This document shows positions 20,795-30,304 of a DNA stretch of 64,000 nucleotides, in pieces. The position numbers were made by a program, and so were the translations under genes. The stretch is taken from contig JAMSLZ010000001.1 in assembly GCA_026027325.1 (NCBI GenBank), positions 2,604,001 through 2,668,000 on the forward strand, in the 5' to 3' direction. Source of the stretch: Actinomucor elegans. Lineage: Eukaryota; Mucoromycota; Mucoromycetes; Mucorales; Mucoraceae. How positions within the stretch are numbered: the first letter of the stretch is position 1; each line of letters opens with the position of its first letter. The notes under the pieces were generated by a model, which saw only the letters and a program-made list of their open reading frames with translations, ran no database searches and had not been told where the DNA came from.

Positions 20795-20957
20795 AAACCT
20801 CCGCTAATATAGGGCTATCATATTCAGACATATAATTGATATTGGCTTCAGCTTTCTAACAAAGTTAGTTTTACATTGATCAGATTAGTAGTTCTTGTTT
20901 TATTCCAGATTATATAAAATTTTGGAAAACACCCGAACCATTTTTCCGCCCACTGTA

Positions 20958-21121
20958 AGCGTGTATACGACAGTCGGCTTAATGGCAGAGGGCGTTTCAT
21001 AGCACCAGTGCCGTTGCTTGTTTTGGCGGGTGCTTTCTGCTTCTTACTTTCATCTTCGCATAGGAGAAGTAATTCTCGATTCATTGTCGCTTGATGTGGC
21101 TCCAATAGCTCCGTCAAGCTA
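20958..21121 (-). other. Unassigned fragment between two transposons, open on the minus strand
   Basis: This 164-bp piece sits between the MITE end and mariner element 4. On the minus strand one frame is open throughout (LTELLEPHQATMNRELLLLC and onward, with a Lys-rich continuation). It is more GC-rich than its neighbours, so it is probably part of a gene or of an older element. It is not collinear with the gypsy sequence on the other side of mariner 4. I do not recognise it. Confidence 0.4.
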
Positions 21122-21999
21122 CAGTAGTTTTACTGGCCGGTGCACAAAACTTTTAATTGCTATTACTCCGTCAATTTTTAAATTTAACCATATCAAATAA
21201 TATTGAGCTATAGCTCTAACATACTGCATGAAAATACTAAATGTTTAGGCTAGGGTTTATGTTACGTCATAGTGATAAAATGATGATAAACCGTTTTTTC
21301 AACTTTTAAAATTTGAGGGCTTTTCCGTTTTATGACGTAAATAGACCATAATCACTAATAATAATTCCGTTTATCTATTGATACTAATGAAACATTGCCT
21401 ATGGCAACGGAAAATTATATAAAGAAGCCTATTCTGATTCGTTTCAGCCATTCTCCTTTCTTCTTTCTTGACCATACTTCGTTCCATATAATGCCTTATA
21501 AAATCTCTCATAACAAGCGCGACAGCATCAAATCACTGGTACTAAAACAAGAGCCAACCAGTATTATTGCGCAACGTGTAGGAGTTTCAAAATGGACAGT
21601 AAACCGAATGAAAAACGAAATAGACCCAGAATACGTTCGACCTACCGGTGGTGGCCGTAGAATAGTGCCTCAACGTATTATGGTAACACTGAAATACAAA
21701 CTTCGAAGCGGATACTTAAGGAATGGTCGAGATGCACACAAATATTTAAACTCCCTCGGCTATTCAATCAGCTATAATGGGACTATAAAGTTGATCCATC
21801 AAACTGGACTTAAGGCTTATATTATGAAAAAGCGACCATATACCAAGGTTGATTATATGAAGGATAGACTCCAATACGCCAGAAAATACCATGGTTGGAC
21901 TGTTGAGCAATGGAAGAAAGTTGTATTTTCGGATGAAACGAAAATAAACATGTGGCAGTCTGATGGAGCTATTTATACATGGAAAGAGCCAGGCCAGAG

Positions 22000-22218
22000 A
22001 TAAACATTTACAACTACTTAATATTTTTAACTTTCCTAAAAAATCAAGGCATAAATATAATGTTGCCTTTTTATCCATAAATAAAATGTTGGTTACTTGT
22101 TCTATTTTAGAATAAAATTTATTTATATTATTATTTGTATTCAAAAAAATCTATTATTTCCTAATTTTTTTATATATTGTACTATTTTGAACATATTTCT
22201 GTAATACTAAATGTTCTT
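22000..22218 (-). repeat. Left 219-bp terminal direct repeat
   Basis: It begins ATAAACATTTAC and ends CTAAATGTTCTT, so the first and last 11 bases form an imperfect inverted repeat. It is identical by eye to 24283-24501 and, in the opposite orientation, to 28583-28801. On the minus strand, which is the element's coding direction, it contains a TATA-like CAATATATAAAAAAATTAGG. Confidence 0.92.
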
Positions 22219-22230
22219 CTTATTAATTGA

Positions 22231-23709
22231 TTAATTATTTTCTATTGATTTCCAATAATTCAAAATAGTATCATGTGATGTAAAATCTTTTTCTTTTACC
22301 CATGAATTATGTTCTTTACCATACTTTTTCCATTTTACAAAATATTCATATAAGTTCTTTACTTTTTTGTGTTTAATTATATATTGTATTTCATATATAT
22401 TTTGATCATTATTACTAGTGATATCTTCCTCCATTTGATCCATAATATCTATATTCACTTCATTTATATTTAAATTATTTAAAAATTGATTTTGTAATGA
22501 TTTTATATCAACGATATTTTCTATTTTATATTGTGTTTTTAATGTTACTTCTTTATTCATTTCAATATTATTTTTATAATAATAATCAAAATTATCATTT
22601 AGCCATTTGTTGTAATGGGCATTTTCTTCAATTCCAAATAACTCTGTAAAATATTTTATGTTCAGTAATACTATTGCTAATTTTAGCTGTATATTATATG
22701 TCTTATTATCTGTTATTCTAATCTTATTTTGTCCACTAAATCTTTTAAAAATACTACCTAATTCTGCAAAATATTTTTCTATTTTTGACCTTAATCCACC
22801 TAATTCTTCATTGAATTTTTTTTCATCTATGGTTAATTCAACTCCTTTATCTTTTTTTATAGGATAGCAAAAATTTTTCAAGGATATATTAAATCCAATA
22901 TTACTAAATTTTTCTATAAATTCTTTTACTGTGTTTTCATATAATCCATCAAAACATATACAATCTATTTCATTATAAAACTTATTGATATTTATGTCTA
23001 AAAGCATTTTATCATCAGTATTATTTCTACAAGGTAAGGAATCAGATATATAAACACATATTCTATTAATATCTATAATAAATTGTGTATTTAATCCATT
23101 TCTTTTTAATTTATACGAGAATAACTCTTTTTTATCTAGATTAATATCTTGATATGTTATACGATTATGGTGACCATCAATTAGTAATGTTACATTATCT
23201 AACATCATTGGATTAAATTTCTTAGCACAAAGTAATCTCAATGTATGTGTAGAAAAACATTTTTCTAATTTATTATTTATCCATTTTTCCAATAAATCAT
23301 AATTATTTATATATAATGATTGATATAATTTATAAAAACTAGTAGATGGAATATACATTTCCATTTCATTTATAGATTTTCCATTTAATAAATGTTCTAA
23401 TAATATCAATACTTTATCTGCTGTTATATATGGACCTGGTAGTTTTATATTGTTACATAAATCTGTCAAAAATACAAATGGAGCAATACTTCCTAATTTA
23501 ATATATATATTTTTTTTAATTCTATCAATATTTGGTATACTCGTTATTTTAGATCTATGATATTTCAATTCAACTTTATATATATATTCATTTTTCATAA
23601 ATTTCCAATACCTATTGTAAATATTTCTGTATTCATTTTCAATTAATAAGTCTATATGAGTGTTCATAAACAAATAAAATGATGTATTTTTATATAAAGA
23701 GAAATTCAA
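22231..23709 (-). CDS. DDE_Tnp_4/Harbinger-like transposase with C-terminal chromodomain
   Basis: The product has 492 residues. Residues about 175-360 show the DDE_Tnp_4 pattern: NVTLLIDGHHNRITY (first Asp), FSYKLKRNGLNTQFIID, YISDSLPCRNNTDDKML, DCICFDGLYENTV (second Asp) and GGLRSKIEKYFAELGSIFKRF (Glu in the helix before the aromatic block). The last 55 residues (YEIQYIIKHKKVKNLYEYFV, KWKKYGKEHNSWVKEKDF) form a chromodomain. Chromodomains read methylated histone tails and steer some gypsy integrases to heterochromatin, so a targeting role is plausible here (inference). Codon use is much more A/T-biased than in any neighbouring gene. The ATG at 23709 gives the longest frame; a second ATG 14 codons on is possible. 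Confidence 0.8.
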   Translation of the reverse strand: MNFSLYKNTSFYLFMNTHIDLLIENEYRNIYNRYWKFMKNEYIYKVELKYHRSKITSIPNIDRIKKNIYIKLGSIAPFVFLTDLCNNIKLPGPYITADKVLILLEHLLNGKSINEMEMYIPSTSFYKLYQSLYINNYDLLEKWINNKLEKCFSTHTLRLLCAKKFNPMMLDNVTLLIDGHHNRITYQDINLDKKELFSYKLKRNGLNTQFIIDINRICVYISDSLPCRNNTDDKMLLDININKFYNEIDCICFDGLYENTVKEFIEKFSNIGFNISLKNFCYPIKKDKGVELTIDEKKFNEELGGLRSKIEKYFAELGSIFKRFSGQNKIRITDNKTYNIQLKLAIVLLNIKYFTELFGIEENAHYNKWLNDNFDYYYKNNIEMNKEVTLKTQYKIENIVDIKSLQNQFLNNLNINEVNIDIMDQMEEDITSNNDQNIYEIQYIIKHKKVKNLYEYFVKWKKYGKEHNSWVKEKDFTSHDTILNYWKSIENN

Positions 23710-23788
23710 TTTTTAATATTTTCTATATTTAATAAACTTTTATTTATATATGAAAATTCAATTTTTAATATTTTCTATATTTTCCAAG
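23699..23788. repeat. Duplicated about 30-bp segment between the two genes
   Basis: AAATTCAATTTTTAATATTTTCTATATTT occurs at about 23702 and again at about 23754. One copy is the 3' end of the HUH-like gene and the other overlaps the start of the transposase gene. This is a small tandem-type duplication at the gene junction. Confidence 0.75.
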
Positions 23789-24126
23789 AACTTATGATTT
23801 CTTTTTGCATAATCTAACCATGATTTAAAATTATAAATTTCTTTAATACTAACATATCCTTTTCTTAAACACCAGGATTTGAAATATTCATTTCTAACTT
23901 TTTCGTTATCATCTAAAATTGTTTTTATCACTAAATTGGCATGGATATTTGTATTGTTTTCACCAACATCATAGAAAGGACCACTATATAAAATTTTATC
24001 AATATTTTTTATATTTCCAACCCATTGCAGTATTTTCTTGTTTAATATTTCGGATGATTTATTCTTGACATCTTTTTTTTCAGGATTTAGAGTTAAAACC
24101 ACAGCATAATAATAGATTTTTTCCAT
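23758..24126 (-). CDS. Small protein with HUH replication-initiator-like motif order
   Basis: The product has 122 residues from the ATG at 24126 (an upstream in-frame ATG at 24165 would add 13). Three features match the usual arrangement of a small HUH endonuclease domain: a beta strand VVLTLNPEKK at residues 9-18, GENNTNIHANLVIK at 55-68 with a His-x-Asn in the metal-binding position, and WLDYAKRNHK at 103-112 with a Tyr followed by Lys and Arg. Such proteins nick single-stranded DNA to start rolling-circle replication. The second metal ligand is Asn rather than His, and no helicase domain follows. The assignment therefore rests on motif order and spacing only. The gene lies 48 bp upstream of the transposase in the same direction. 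Confidence 0.45.
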   Translation of the reverse strand: MEKIYYYAVVLTLNPEKKDVKNKSSEILNKKILQWVGNIKNIDKILYSGPFYDVGENNTNIHANLVIKTILDDNEKVRNEYFKSWCLRKGYVSIKEIYNFKSWLDYAKRNHKFLENIENIKN

Positions 24127-24148
24127 TAAATATAATATTGATGTTATT

Positions 24149-24361
24149 TTAAAAATAATTCTCAAATATTATAGATACTTTTATATTTTCCAAAATATCA
24201 TGCCAAGAATTAGATGCCAAGGAAGTTGTTTTTAGATTTCTCAATGTGATTAAACGCAATGGAAGTCTAAAAATAGGACAAGATAAACATTTACAACTAC
24301 TTAATATTTTTAACTTTCCTAAAAAATCAAGGCATAAATATAATGTTGCCTTTTTATCCAT
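24149..24361 (-). CDS. Short reading frame running from the terminal repeat into the element
   Basis: The ATG lies inside the right terminal repeat and the 70-codon frame leaves the repeat at 24283. The part outside the repeat (PIFRLPLRLITLRNLKTTSL, SWHDILENI) is less AT-rich than the rest of the element and reads like a Leu-rich fragment. I do not recognise it. It may be a captured scrap of host DNA or not a gene at all. Confidence 0.25.
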   Translation of the reverse strand: MDKKATLYLCLDFLGKLKILSSCKCLSCPIFRLPLRLITLRNLKTTSLASNSWHDILENIKVSIIFENYF

Positions 24362-24501
24362 AAATAAAATGTTGGTTACTTGTTCTATTTTAGAATAAAA
24401 TTTATTTATATTATTATTTGTATTCAAAAAAATCTATTATTTCCTAATTTTTTTATATATTGTACTATTTTGAACATATTTCTGTAATACTAAATGTTCT
24501 T
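24283..24501 (-). repeat. Right 219-bp terminal direct repeat (5' with respect to the genes)
   Basis: It lies upstream of both minus-strand genes. The TATA-like CAATATATAAAAAAATTAGG (about 24443-24462 on the complement) could serve as their promoter (inference). Confidence 0.92.
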
Positions 24502-25243
24502 CAGAGAGATCTTCCTCATAATACTCGTATGACCAAAAAGTTTGGTGGCGGAAGCCTAATGATATGGAGCTGTATGACATCACGGGGAGTAGGCTACGCT
24601 AGTCAAGTACTACAAAAAACTATGGATTCAGACTGTTATGTTGAAATCTTGGGTACATCGTTTAAGGATACTTTGGACTACTACGGCTGGAATCCTGATG
24701 ATGTGATTCTTCAGCAAGATGGCGACTCAAAACATACATCCAAAGTAACTAAAAAATGGCTTAAAGCAAACAACATACAGTATATGAATAAGTGGCCACC
24801 ATATAGCCCAGACTTAAATCCGATAGAACATCTATGGCATCATGTTAAGTCAAAACTAGGCCAATATGACACCCCTCCAAAAACAAAGCGAGAACTATTC
24901 AAACGATTTGAGACGGAGTGGTACAAATTTACCAAAGCAGACATGGAGCCGTACTATAACAGTTTACCTAAAAGAATAGAGCAAGTCCTTAGAGCTAAAG
25001 GTGGCTATACTCGATATTAAAAGACAGCACGTTTAATTTTCTCAGCCAAAAAATTCCAAAATATAATTTTAGTAACGTTTCCAAATGTAGTTACTATACA
25101 GTTCATGTTTAAATTTGGCATATATCATTTAAATATACCAACAAACATACATTTAAAGTTTGGGCTTACTCGAGTGACTGTACGTTAAGAAACATTAAAA
25201 AAAGCAAATTTATATTTTTGTGCACCGGCCAGTGTAACTACTG

Positions 25244-28200
25244 TATTGCTTCCCCTACTTGGCTCATGTTCAAGAATGAGTTCCTCTCTCGGTTTGGTAC
25301 AACCGTTGATGAAGATCGTGCTGCCTGTGCTCGCTCTCTTGTTGACATCAAGTTAGCCAAAGGTGAATCTCTTTTTGCTTTCATTGATCGCTTCAATGAT
25401 CTCCGTCGTCGTGCTGTTGACCAGTGCTTGCCTGCCTCCATTCTTGTGGATAAGTTTTTACACGCTTTGCCCACTGAATTTGCTGACAAGGTCATTACTT
25501 CGCGTCTTTCCTTACCAAAGGATCAAAAGTCGAATGTGGATGTAGTGATGCGTCTTGCTCGTGAACTGTACAATGACTTGTACAAAGAGAAAGGTCTTCC
25601 TGGTGTCTCTGCTTCTGTTTCTTCTGCTTCTGGTTCTTCTTCGCGTGTGTCAAACATACCTTCTGCTGCCAACTATGTGCACCGTGAAAGTGACAAGTCT
25701 CGTCACGCTGTTCCTTCTTCTCTTGGTGTTGCCTCTTCTGCCATGTCTATTGGTAAGGTTGCCAAACGTTCTTCCTCTACTGCTTCCACTGGAAAATATT
25801 GTTCTTTCCACAAAGTCAATACCCATGATACTGCCAATTGTAAGGCTATCTCTCGTGCGTCATCTGTTATTGCTAACCAGCAACCTCTTGCTGCTGCTTC
25901 CGGTTCTTTGCCTTCTTCAAGTCAAGTTCCTATTAACAATCGTACTTGTCATTCGTGTGGAGCTCCTGGTTGGACACGCCAGCATCGTTGCAATACTGCT
26001 GTGCGTAACGATCCCAATCAAGGACCAACTCATCGTTTTGGGATGATGAGTATTGCAGGTGCTGCTTCTCGTGCCTTTGGTTCTTCTGGTGCTATTGCAT
26101 CATCTTCTGCTTCGTTGGCTCCGGCCTCGAACCTATCGACAGTTGCTCCCGCAGCAACTCCTTTCAATTCCGAAGTTAGCTCTTCATCTTCTGCTGTTCC
26201 TGTTCAGGAACACATGAATATCGATGAACACGCAGCCGTCCAGGCACAACTTTGTAAGTCAAACATATTTTCAAATTTACCCAAACAAAGATCTAATGCG
26301 ATTCTTTTACCTATTGTTGTGCAGAACATTCGCGTCTACGCATACTTGGATACAGGCTGTACGTTCAGCATATGTTCTCCTCGCTTCTTTCGTTCTCTTG
26401 GTGTTGGCTTTACGCCTTCATCTGGTACGGTTCAGCTTGGTCATGTTAACACGCAACAACCTAGGATTGGTTATACTTCTTTGAACATTTTGTACAATAA
26501 AATACAATTGAAGCATAAATTTGAATTGTTTGATTTCTATACAGAGGACGATAGTGCGCCTATTTTATTTGGTCTTGACATTATGCCTCTTCTTAACATC
26601 GCTATCACTGGGTTGGTATCAACTTGGGATGATCATACTGGTCCTGCATTGCCATCACCAATCGATCCTGAAGATATCAAACCTAATAATAGTCCTTTTG
26701 GTACTGCTGATGAACGCCAATTGATGCAATCTAAACTTAAACCACTGTTAGCTGCAAACGCTAATATCGATTTGAAGAATACCTACTGCAATTTGCCTGG
26801 CGCAATAGTACAATTGGAAACGCAACCCGGTAAAGTAGCTTACCGTAAGCCATACCCAATTCCTATTGCCTACAAGCAATCCGTATTAGATCAAATTGAA
26901 ACTTGGAAAAATGAAGGTGTAATAGAAATTGCACAAAGTCACACCGGCTTTAATTCTCCCCTTCTATGTGTTAGTAAGAAAAATGCTGATGGTATCTATT
27001 CGTTTAAGAAGCCTAGAGTAGTAGCTGACGTTCGTGAGTTAAACTCGATTCTTATTAGTACGGATAAGTACAATATACCTCTCATTTCGGACATCCATGA
27101 ACGCTTAAGTAATGCCAAAATCATTACTAGTATCGATATCCATTCTTGCTTCACTAGCTTCCTCGTTGACCCTGCTCACAAAAGCAAGTTAAACTTTATG
27201 TGTCCTTTTACTAACTTGCAATATACTTTTCGCAAAGTATGTTTCGGTGTGTCCTTTATTGCTAATTTGGTACAAAGGACCTTAACTAACTTGTTCAGTG
27301 ACCTTCCTTACGTAACGATCTATATCGATGACATTTGCATCAGTACCAATGATTCTCTAGCACATCATACTGATTGTGTAGCCGAAGTTATCCGTCGCCT
27401 CACAAACGCAAATCTTCAACTTTCTCCAGAAAAGATTGTACTTGCTCAGAAAAGTATTCACATTTTGGGTTGGTCAATTGTAGATGGTAAATTGATGCCT
27501 GATCCAAGAAAAGTATCAAATGTACACACCTGGCCTCTTCCTCAGACGGGTAAAGACATTATGCGATACTTAGGTTACTTCAATTACTTTCGTTCTGCGA
27601 TTCCTGGATACAGTCGTTTAGCAGCTCCACTTGATGAGTTACGCAGTAGTAAATCACTTGCAGCTATATGGTCTGACAAACACACGCAAGCTTTTCGCAA
27701 CTTGCAAGCAGCCTTGTCGTCTGCTCTCGTGTTATCTCCTCCTGACTTTCGCTACCGTTTCCATGTCGCAACTGACGCGTCTAAAACTGGTATTGGTGGA
27801 GTCATTTACTATATCAAAAATGATACGGTTCATTATGTGACTATGGCTTCTCGCAAGCTATCTACCTCCGAAATGAATTACAGTACAACAAAACGAGAAT
27901 TACTTGCTATTGTCTACATGTTGACTAAGTATCATAAATGGTTATTCGGTATTAAATTCACTTTGCATACTGATCATAAAAGCCTTATCTTTTTACATGA
28001 TCAAAGCACCCCCAACGCCTTGATGCTGACTTGGTGGGACACTATTTTTTCTTTTACGTTCGATGTTGTTCATATTCCTGGAATTAAGAACATCATTCCC
28101 GATACTCTTAGTCGACTGTTTTCTGATGACGAACCCAACAGTCTGGAGGAGGGTGGAAATATTGTTAACCATCAAAACATATTTGAGAACCATAAGAAAA

Positions 28201-30091
28201 GATATAATACCACGCGTTCTGAACGTAAACTGCAAATACGGTATCCTACAGATAAAAACAAGTCACGCAAAAGAATACTATCTGCTAGAAACGGGACTGA
28301 AAATAAAACAAAAGGAAATTACGCCTTTTCATCTTTCCCAACAGTTTCTACAAACTACGATGATAATACCAATACATCATCCAACCACATTGACTCATCC
28401 AATACTACATCGTTCGATAGTTACAATAAGACACCTCTTATTTCTCGCGCAATGCAATATGCTGATTATATGACACCACCTGAAAAGGATCGCGTTTCTA
28501 TTATTATGAAAGCACACTTGCTTGGCCATTTTGGCGTAAATGCAATTGAGAAAACTATTCACAATGATTACAAATTACATTGAAGAACATTTAGTATTAC
28601 AGAAATATGTTCAAAATAGTACAATATATAAAAAAATTAGGAAATAATAGATTTTTTTGAATACAAATAATAATATAAATAAATTTTATTCTAAAATAGA
28701 ACAAGTAACCAACATTTTATTTATGGATAAAAAGGCAACATTATATTTATGCCTTGATTTTTTAGGAAAGTTAAAAATATTAAGTAGTTGTAAATGTTTA
28801 TCATTGGACTAATTTGCGACAAGACATTCAAAGAGTTATCAATGATTGTGAAGCTTGCCAAGCACATGGTATCTATCGAGTTGGTTATCACCCTCCTAGA
28901 AGCGTGTTGCCTGACGGTGTCTTCGATCATATCTGTATAGATCTCGGTGATTTCAATACTACATCATCTCGTGGTAATAACTTTATGTTAGTTGTAGTAG
29001 ATTACTTTAGTCGATTTACAATTCTACGTGCACTCCCTGACAAGAGTAGTTACAGTGTAGCAAAAGAATTACTTCACATATGCTGTCAGTTCGGATTCCC
29101 TCGGATCATCACGCATGACAATGGTATGGAATTTGTGAATGAAGTGGTTAAACAATTTATACAAATGAGTGGCATGGATAGACGGCTTAGCTTGCCCTAT
29201 ACTCCTACTGGAAACAGTGTAGTAGAAAGCTATGTTGGCATCTGTAAACGTAGTATCATCAAAGCGTTAACTGCTAATGCTGTTGAACCTGAATCTTGGG
29301 ATTTGTATTTAGACGTGATCCAATACTCTGTCAATTGTCAGTATTCGCGATTGCATAAATCTCGTCCTTTTGCGGTTATGTTCAATAGACAGCCTAATGA
29401 CTTTATCGACTACACGGATGTAAAACCTACCATCAATATCGAGAAATCTGATAGTAAACTCATTGATAAGAAGCTGAAATATGTCAAAGATGTCATTATT
29501 CCTTCTATTGCTAAACGCATTAAAGAGACACAATTAAACGATCATTTAAAATTCCAAAAGAATAACAAGATCATTGAAACAAAGTACCCTCTTAATTCTA
29601 AAGTTATGATCGTGAACGTACTCAAATCATCTAAACTGCAGCCCAGATGGTTAGGTCCTTTTATCATTAAAGGCTACACCAAGCATGGTAGTTACATTTT
29701 AGAAGATCTCACTGGCTCTTTATTATCTCGTGATGTACCTACGCATCAGATAAGACTGATTCAATCAGGATATCAACGATCTGAAAGCGAACTTAACGAG
29801 AAACATTATGAGGTACAAGCAATTGTAAACCATCGACTCTTGCCAGACGGTGAATACGAGTATTACGTGCATTGGGTTGGATACGATGACCAAGAAAAAT
29901 ACAATACTTGGCAGACGGTTGATACCTTCGATTCGAAGAAACCTATTCAAGACTATTGGACACGTCGTCAAGCAACCATTGCAAGCACAACAGGTAGATC
30001 CCTGCCTAATACTATCAACAAGCGAAGAATACCTGCTCGTAATAAACACAGCAGATCGTTTGTACCTAAAGCATATAATACAAGATCTTGA
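25244..30091 (+). pseudogene. Gypsy gag-pol polyprotein, N-terminally truncated and interrupted once
   Basis: In order along the frame: gag core (LMFKNEFLSRFG and onward), a zinc-knuckle-like CHSCGAPGWTRQHRC (about 25945), and an aspartic protease AYLDTGCTFSIC (about 26340). Then come RT with VYIDDICIS-type catalytic box at about 27318, RNase H (ATDASKTGIGG at about 27770), integrase with CIDLGDF, THDNGMEF and VVESYVG (about 28935-29230), and a chromodomain YEYYVHWVGYDDQEKYNTW near 29850. The inserted repeat plus a CATTG duplication separates two open segments (to 28582, and from 28802). Leaving them out makes the frame continuous. With the 5' end missing the copy cannot be complete. Confidence 0.92.
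28583..28801 (+). mobile_element. Solo 219-bp repeat of the 22000-24501 element
   Basis: The sequence is the exact complement, by eye, of the two terminal repeats at 22000-22218 and 24283-24501. It is flanked by CATTG (28578-28582 and 28802-28806). The arrangement is that of a solo LTR. It may instead be a short non-autonomous element in its own right, given its inverted 11-bp ends. Confidence 0.9.
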
Positions 30092-30304
30092 GTTGCTTAA
30101 TTGCACTCTGCAAGTGTAATTGTCTTTTCCCTTATGTTACTTTTTTCCTATAATGGTTTTTTACAAGGTTTTTTATGACAGTTTACATTACACACGATCT
30201 TACATCTAACACAATGCTTACATCCTATCCTTTCGTTCTTATGATTATTACATCTTTAATACAAAGATACTTCTAAGGTGATGACCTCATCTGGAAGGGG
30301 GCAA
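30092..30304 (+). other. Gypsy 3' untranslated region and polypurine tract
   Basis: This is non-coding sequence between the pol stop and the LTR. The purine-rich CTGGAAGGGGGCAA directly before the LTR is the expected primer for plus-strand synthesis. Confidence 0.75.

Larger units (their letters stand above)
11918..20955. mobile_element. Mariner-type MITE split by two later insertions
   Basis: The left end (11918, CAGTGGATGGAAAAATGGTT) and the right end (complement from 20955, CAGTGGGCGGAAAAATGGTT) are long inverted repeats, similar over roughly 150 bp. They are flanked by TA at 11916-11917 and 20956-20957. Of the 9 kb between them, nearly all is mariner element 3 (12103-13388) and the CACTA element (13416-20794). 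Without these only about 370 bp remains, essentially two facing arms without coding capacity, which fits a MITE. That the two ends belong together is inferred from similarity and orientation. Confidence 0.65.
22000..24501 (-). mobile_element. Unclassified element with LTR-like repeats, DDE-chromodomain transposase and HUH-like protein
   Basis: The 2502-bp element is bounded by two direct repeats (22000-22218 and 24283-24501), each 219 bp and identical by eye. It is flanked by CAGAG on both sides (21995-21999 and 24502-24506), a 5-bp target duplication. Duplication and insertion are exact, because the host transposase frame closes when they are removed. The interior is extremely AT-rich and has two minus-strand genes, 24126-23758 and 23709-22231. 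No reverse transcriptase, protease or integrase core is present. LTR-like ends with a Harbinger-like transposase are an unusual combination. It could be a new transposon type, a composite of two short elements around a gene pair, or a viral or plasmid-like guest. Confidence 0.8.
21491..25020 (+). pseudogene. Mariner element 4 transposase, split by an insertion
   Basis: The first part (21491-21999) encodes the helix-turn-helix region (ISHNKRDSIKSLVLKQEPTS, QRVGVSKWTVNRMK) and VFSDETKINMWQSDG. The second part (24507-25020) encodes GGGSLMIWSCM, LQQDGDSKHTS and SPDLNPIEHLWHHVKSK and ends KAKGGYTRY-like. Removing the inserted element with one copy of the 5-bp duplication gives one frame of about 340 codons without stops, which is normal for the family. 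The spacing from second Asp to Glu is 35 residues by my count. The ATG at 21491 is the likely start; an upstream in-frame ATG at 21401 is possible. Confidence 0.9.
21122..25243. mobile_element. Tc1/mariner element 4, interrupted by the 22000-24501 element
   Basis: The left end starts CAGTAGTTTTACTGGCCGGT and the right end is the complement of CAGTAGTTACACTGGCCGGT. TA lies on both sides (21120-21121 and 25244-25245). Without the 2.5-kb insertion the element would be about 1.6 kb. Its transposase frame is intact except for that insertion, so it was probably active shortly before being disrupted. Left flank 21122-21490 is the 5' arm and holds no other gene. Confidence 0.88.

Noticed and set aside
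22000..24501. Standard LTR retrotransposon (TRIM or LARD) as explanation of the direct repeats
   Set aside because: Kept only as an alternative: there is no polypurine tract or primer site that I can see, and the coding content is a DDE transposase. A non-autonomous derivative carrying foreign genes is not excluded.
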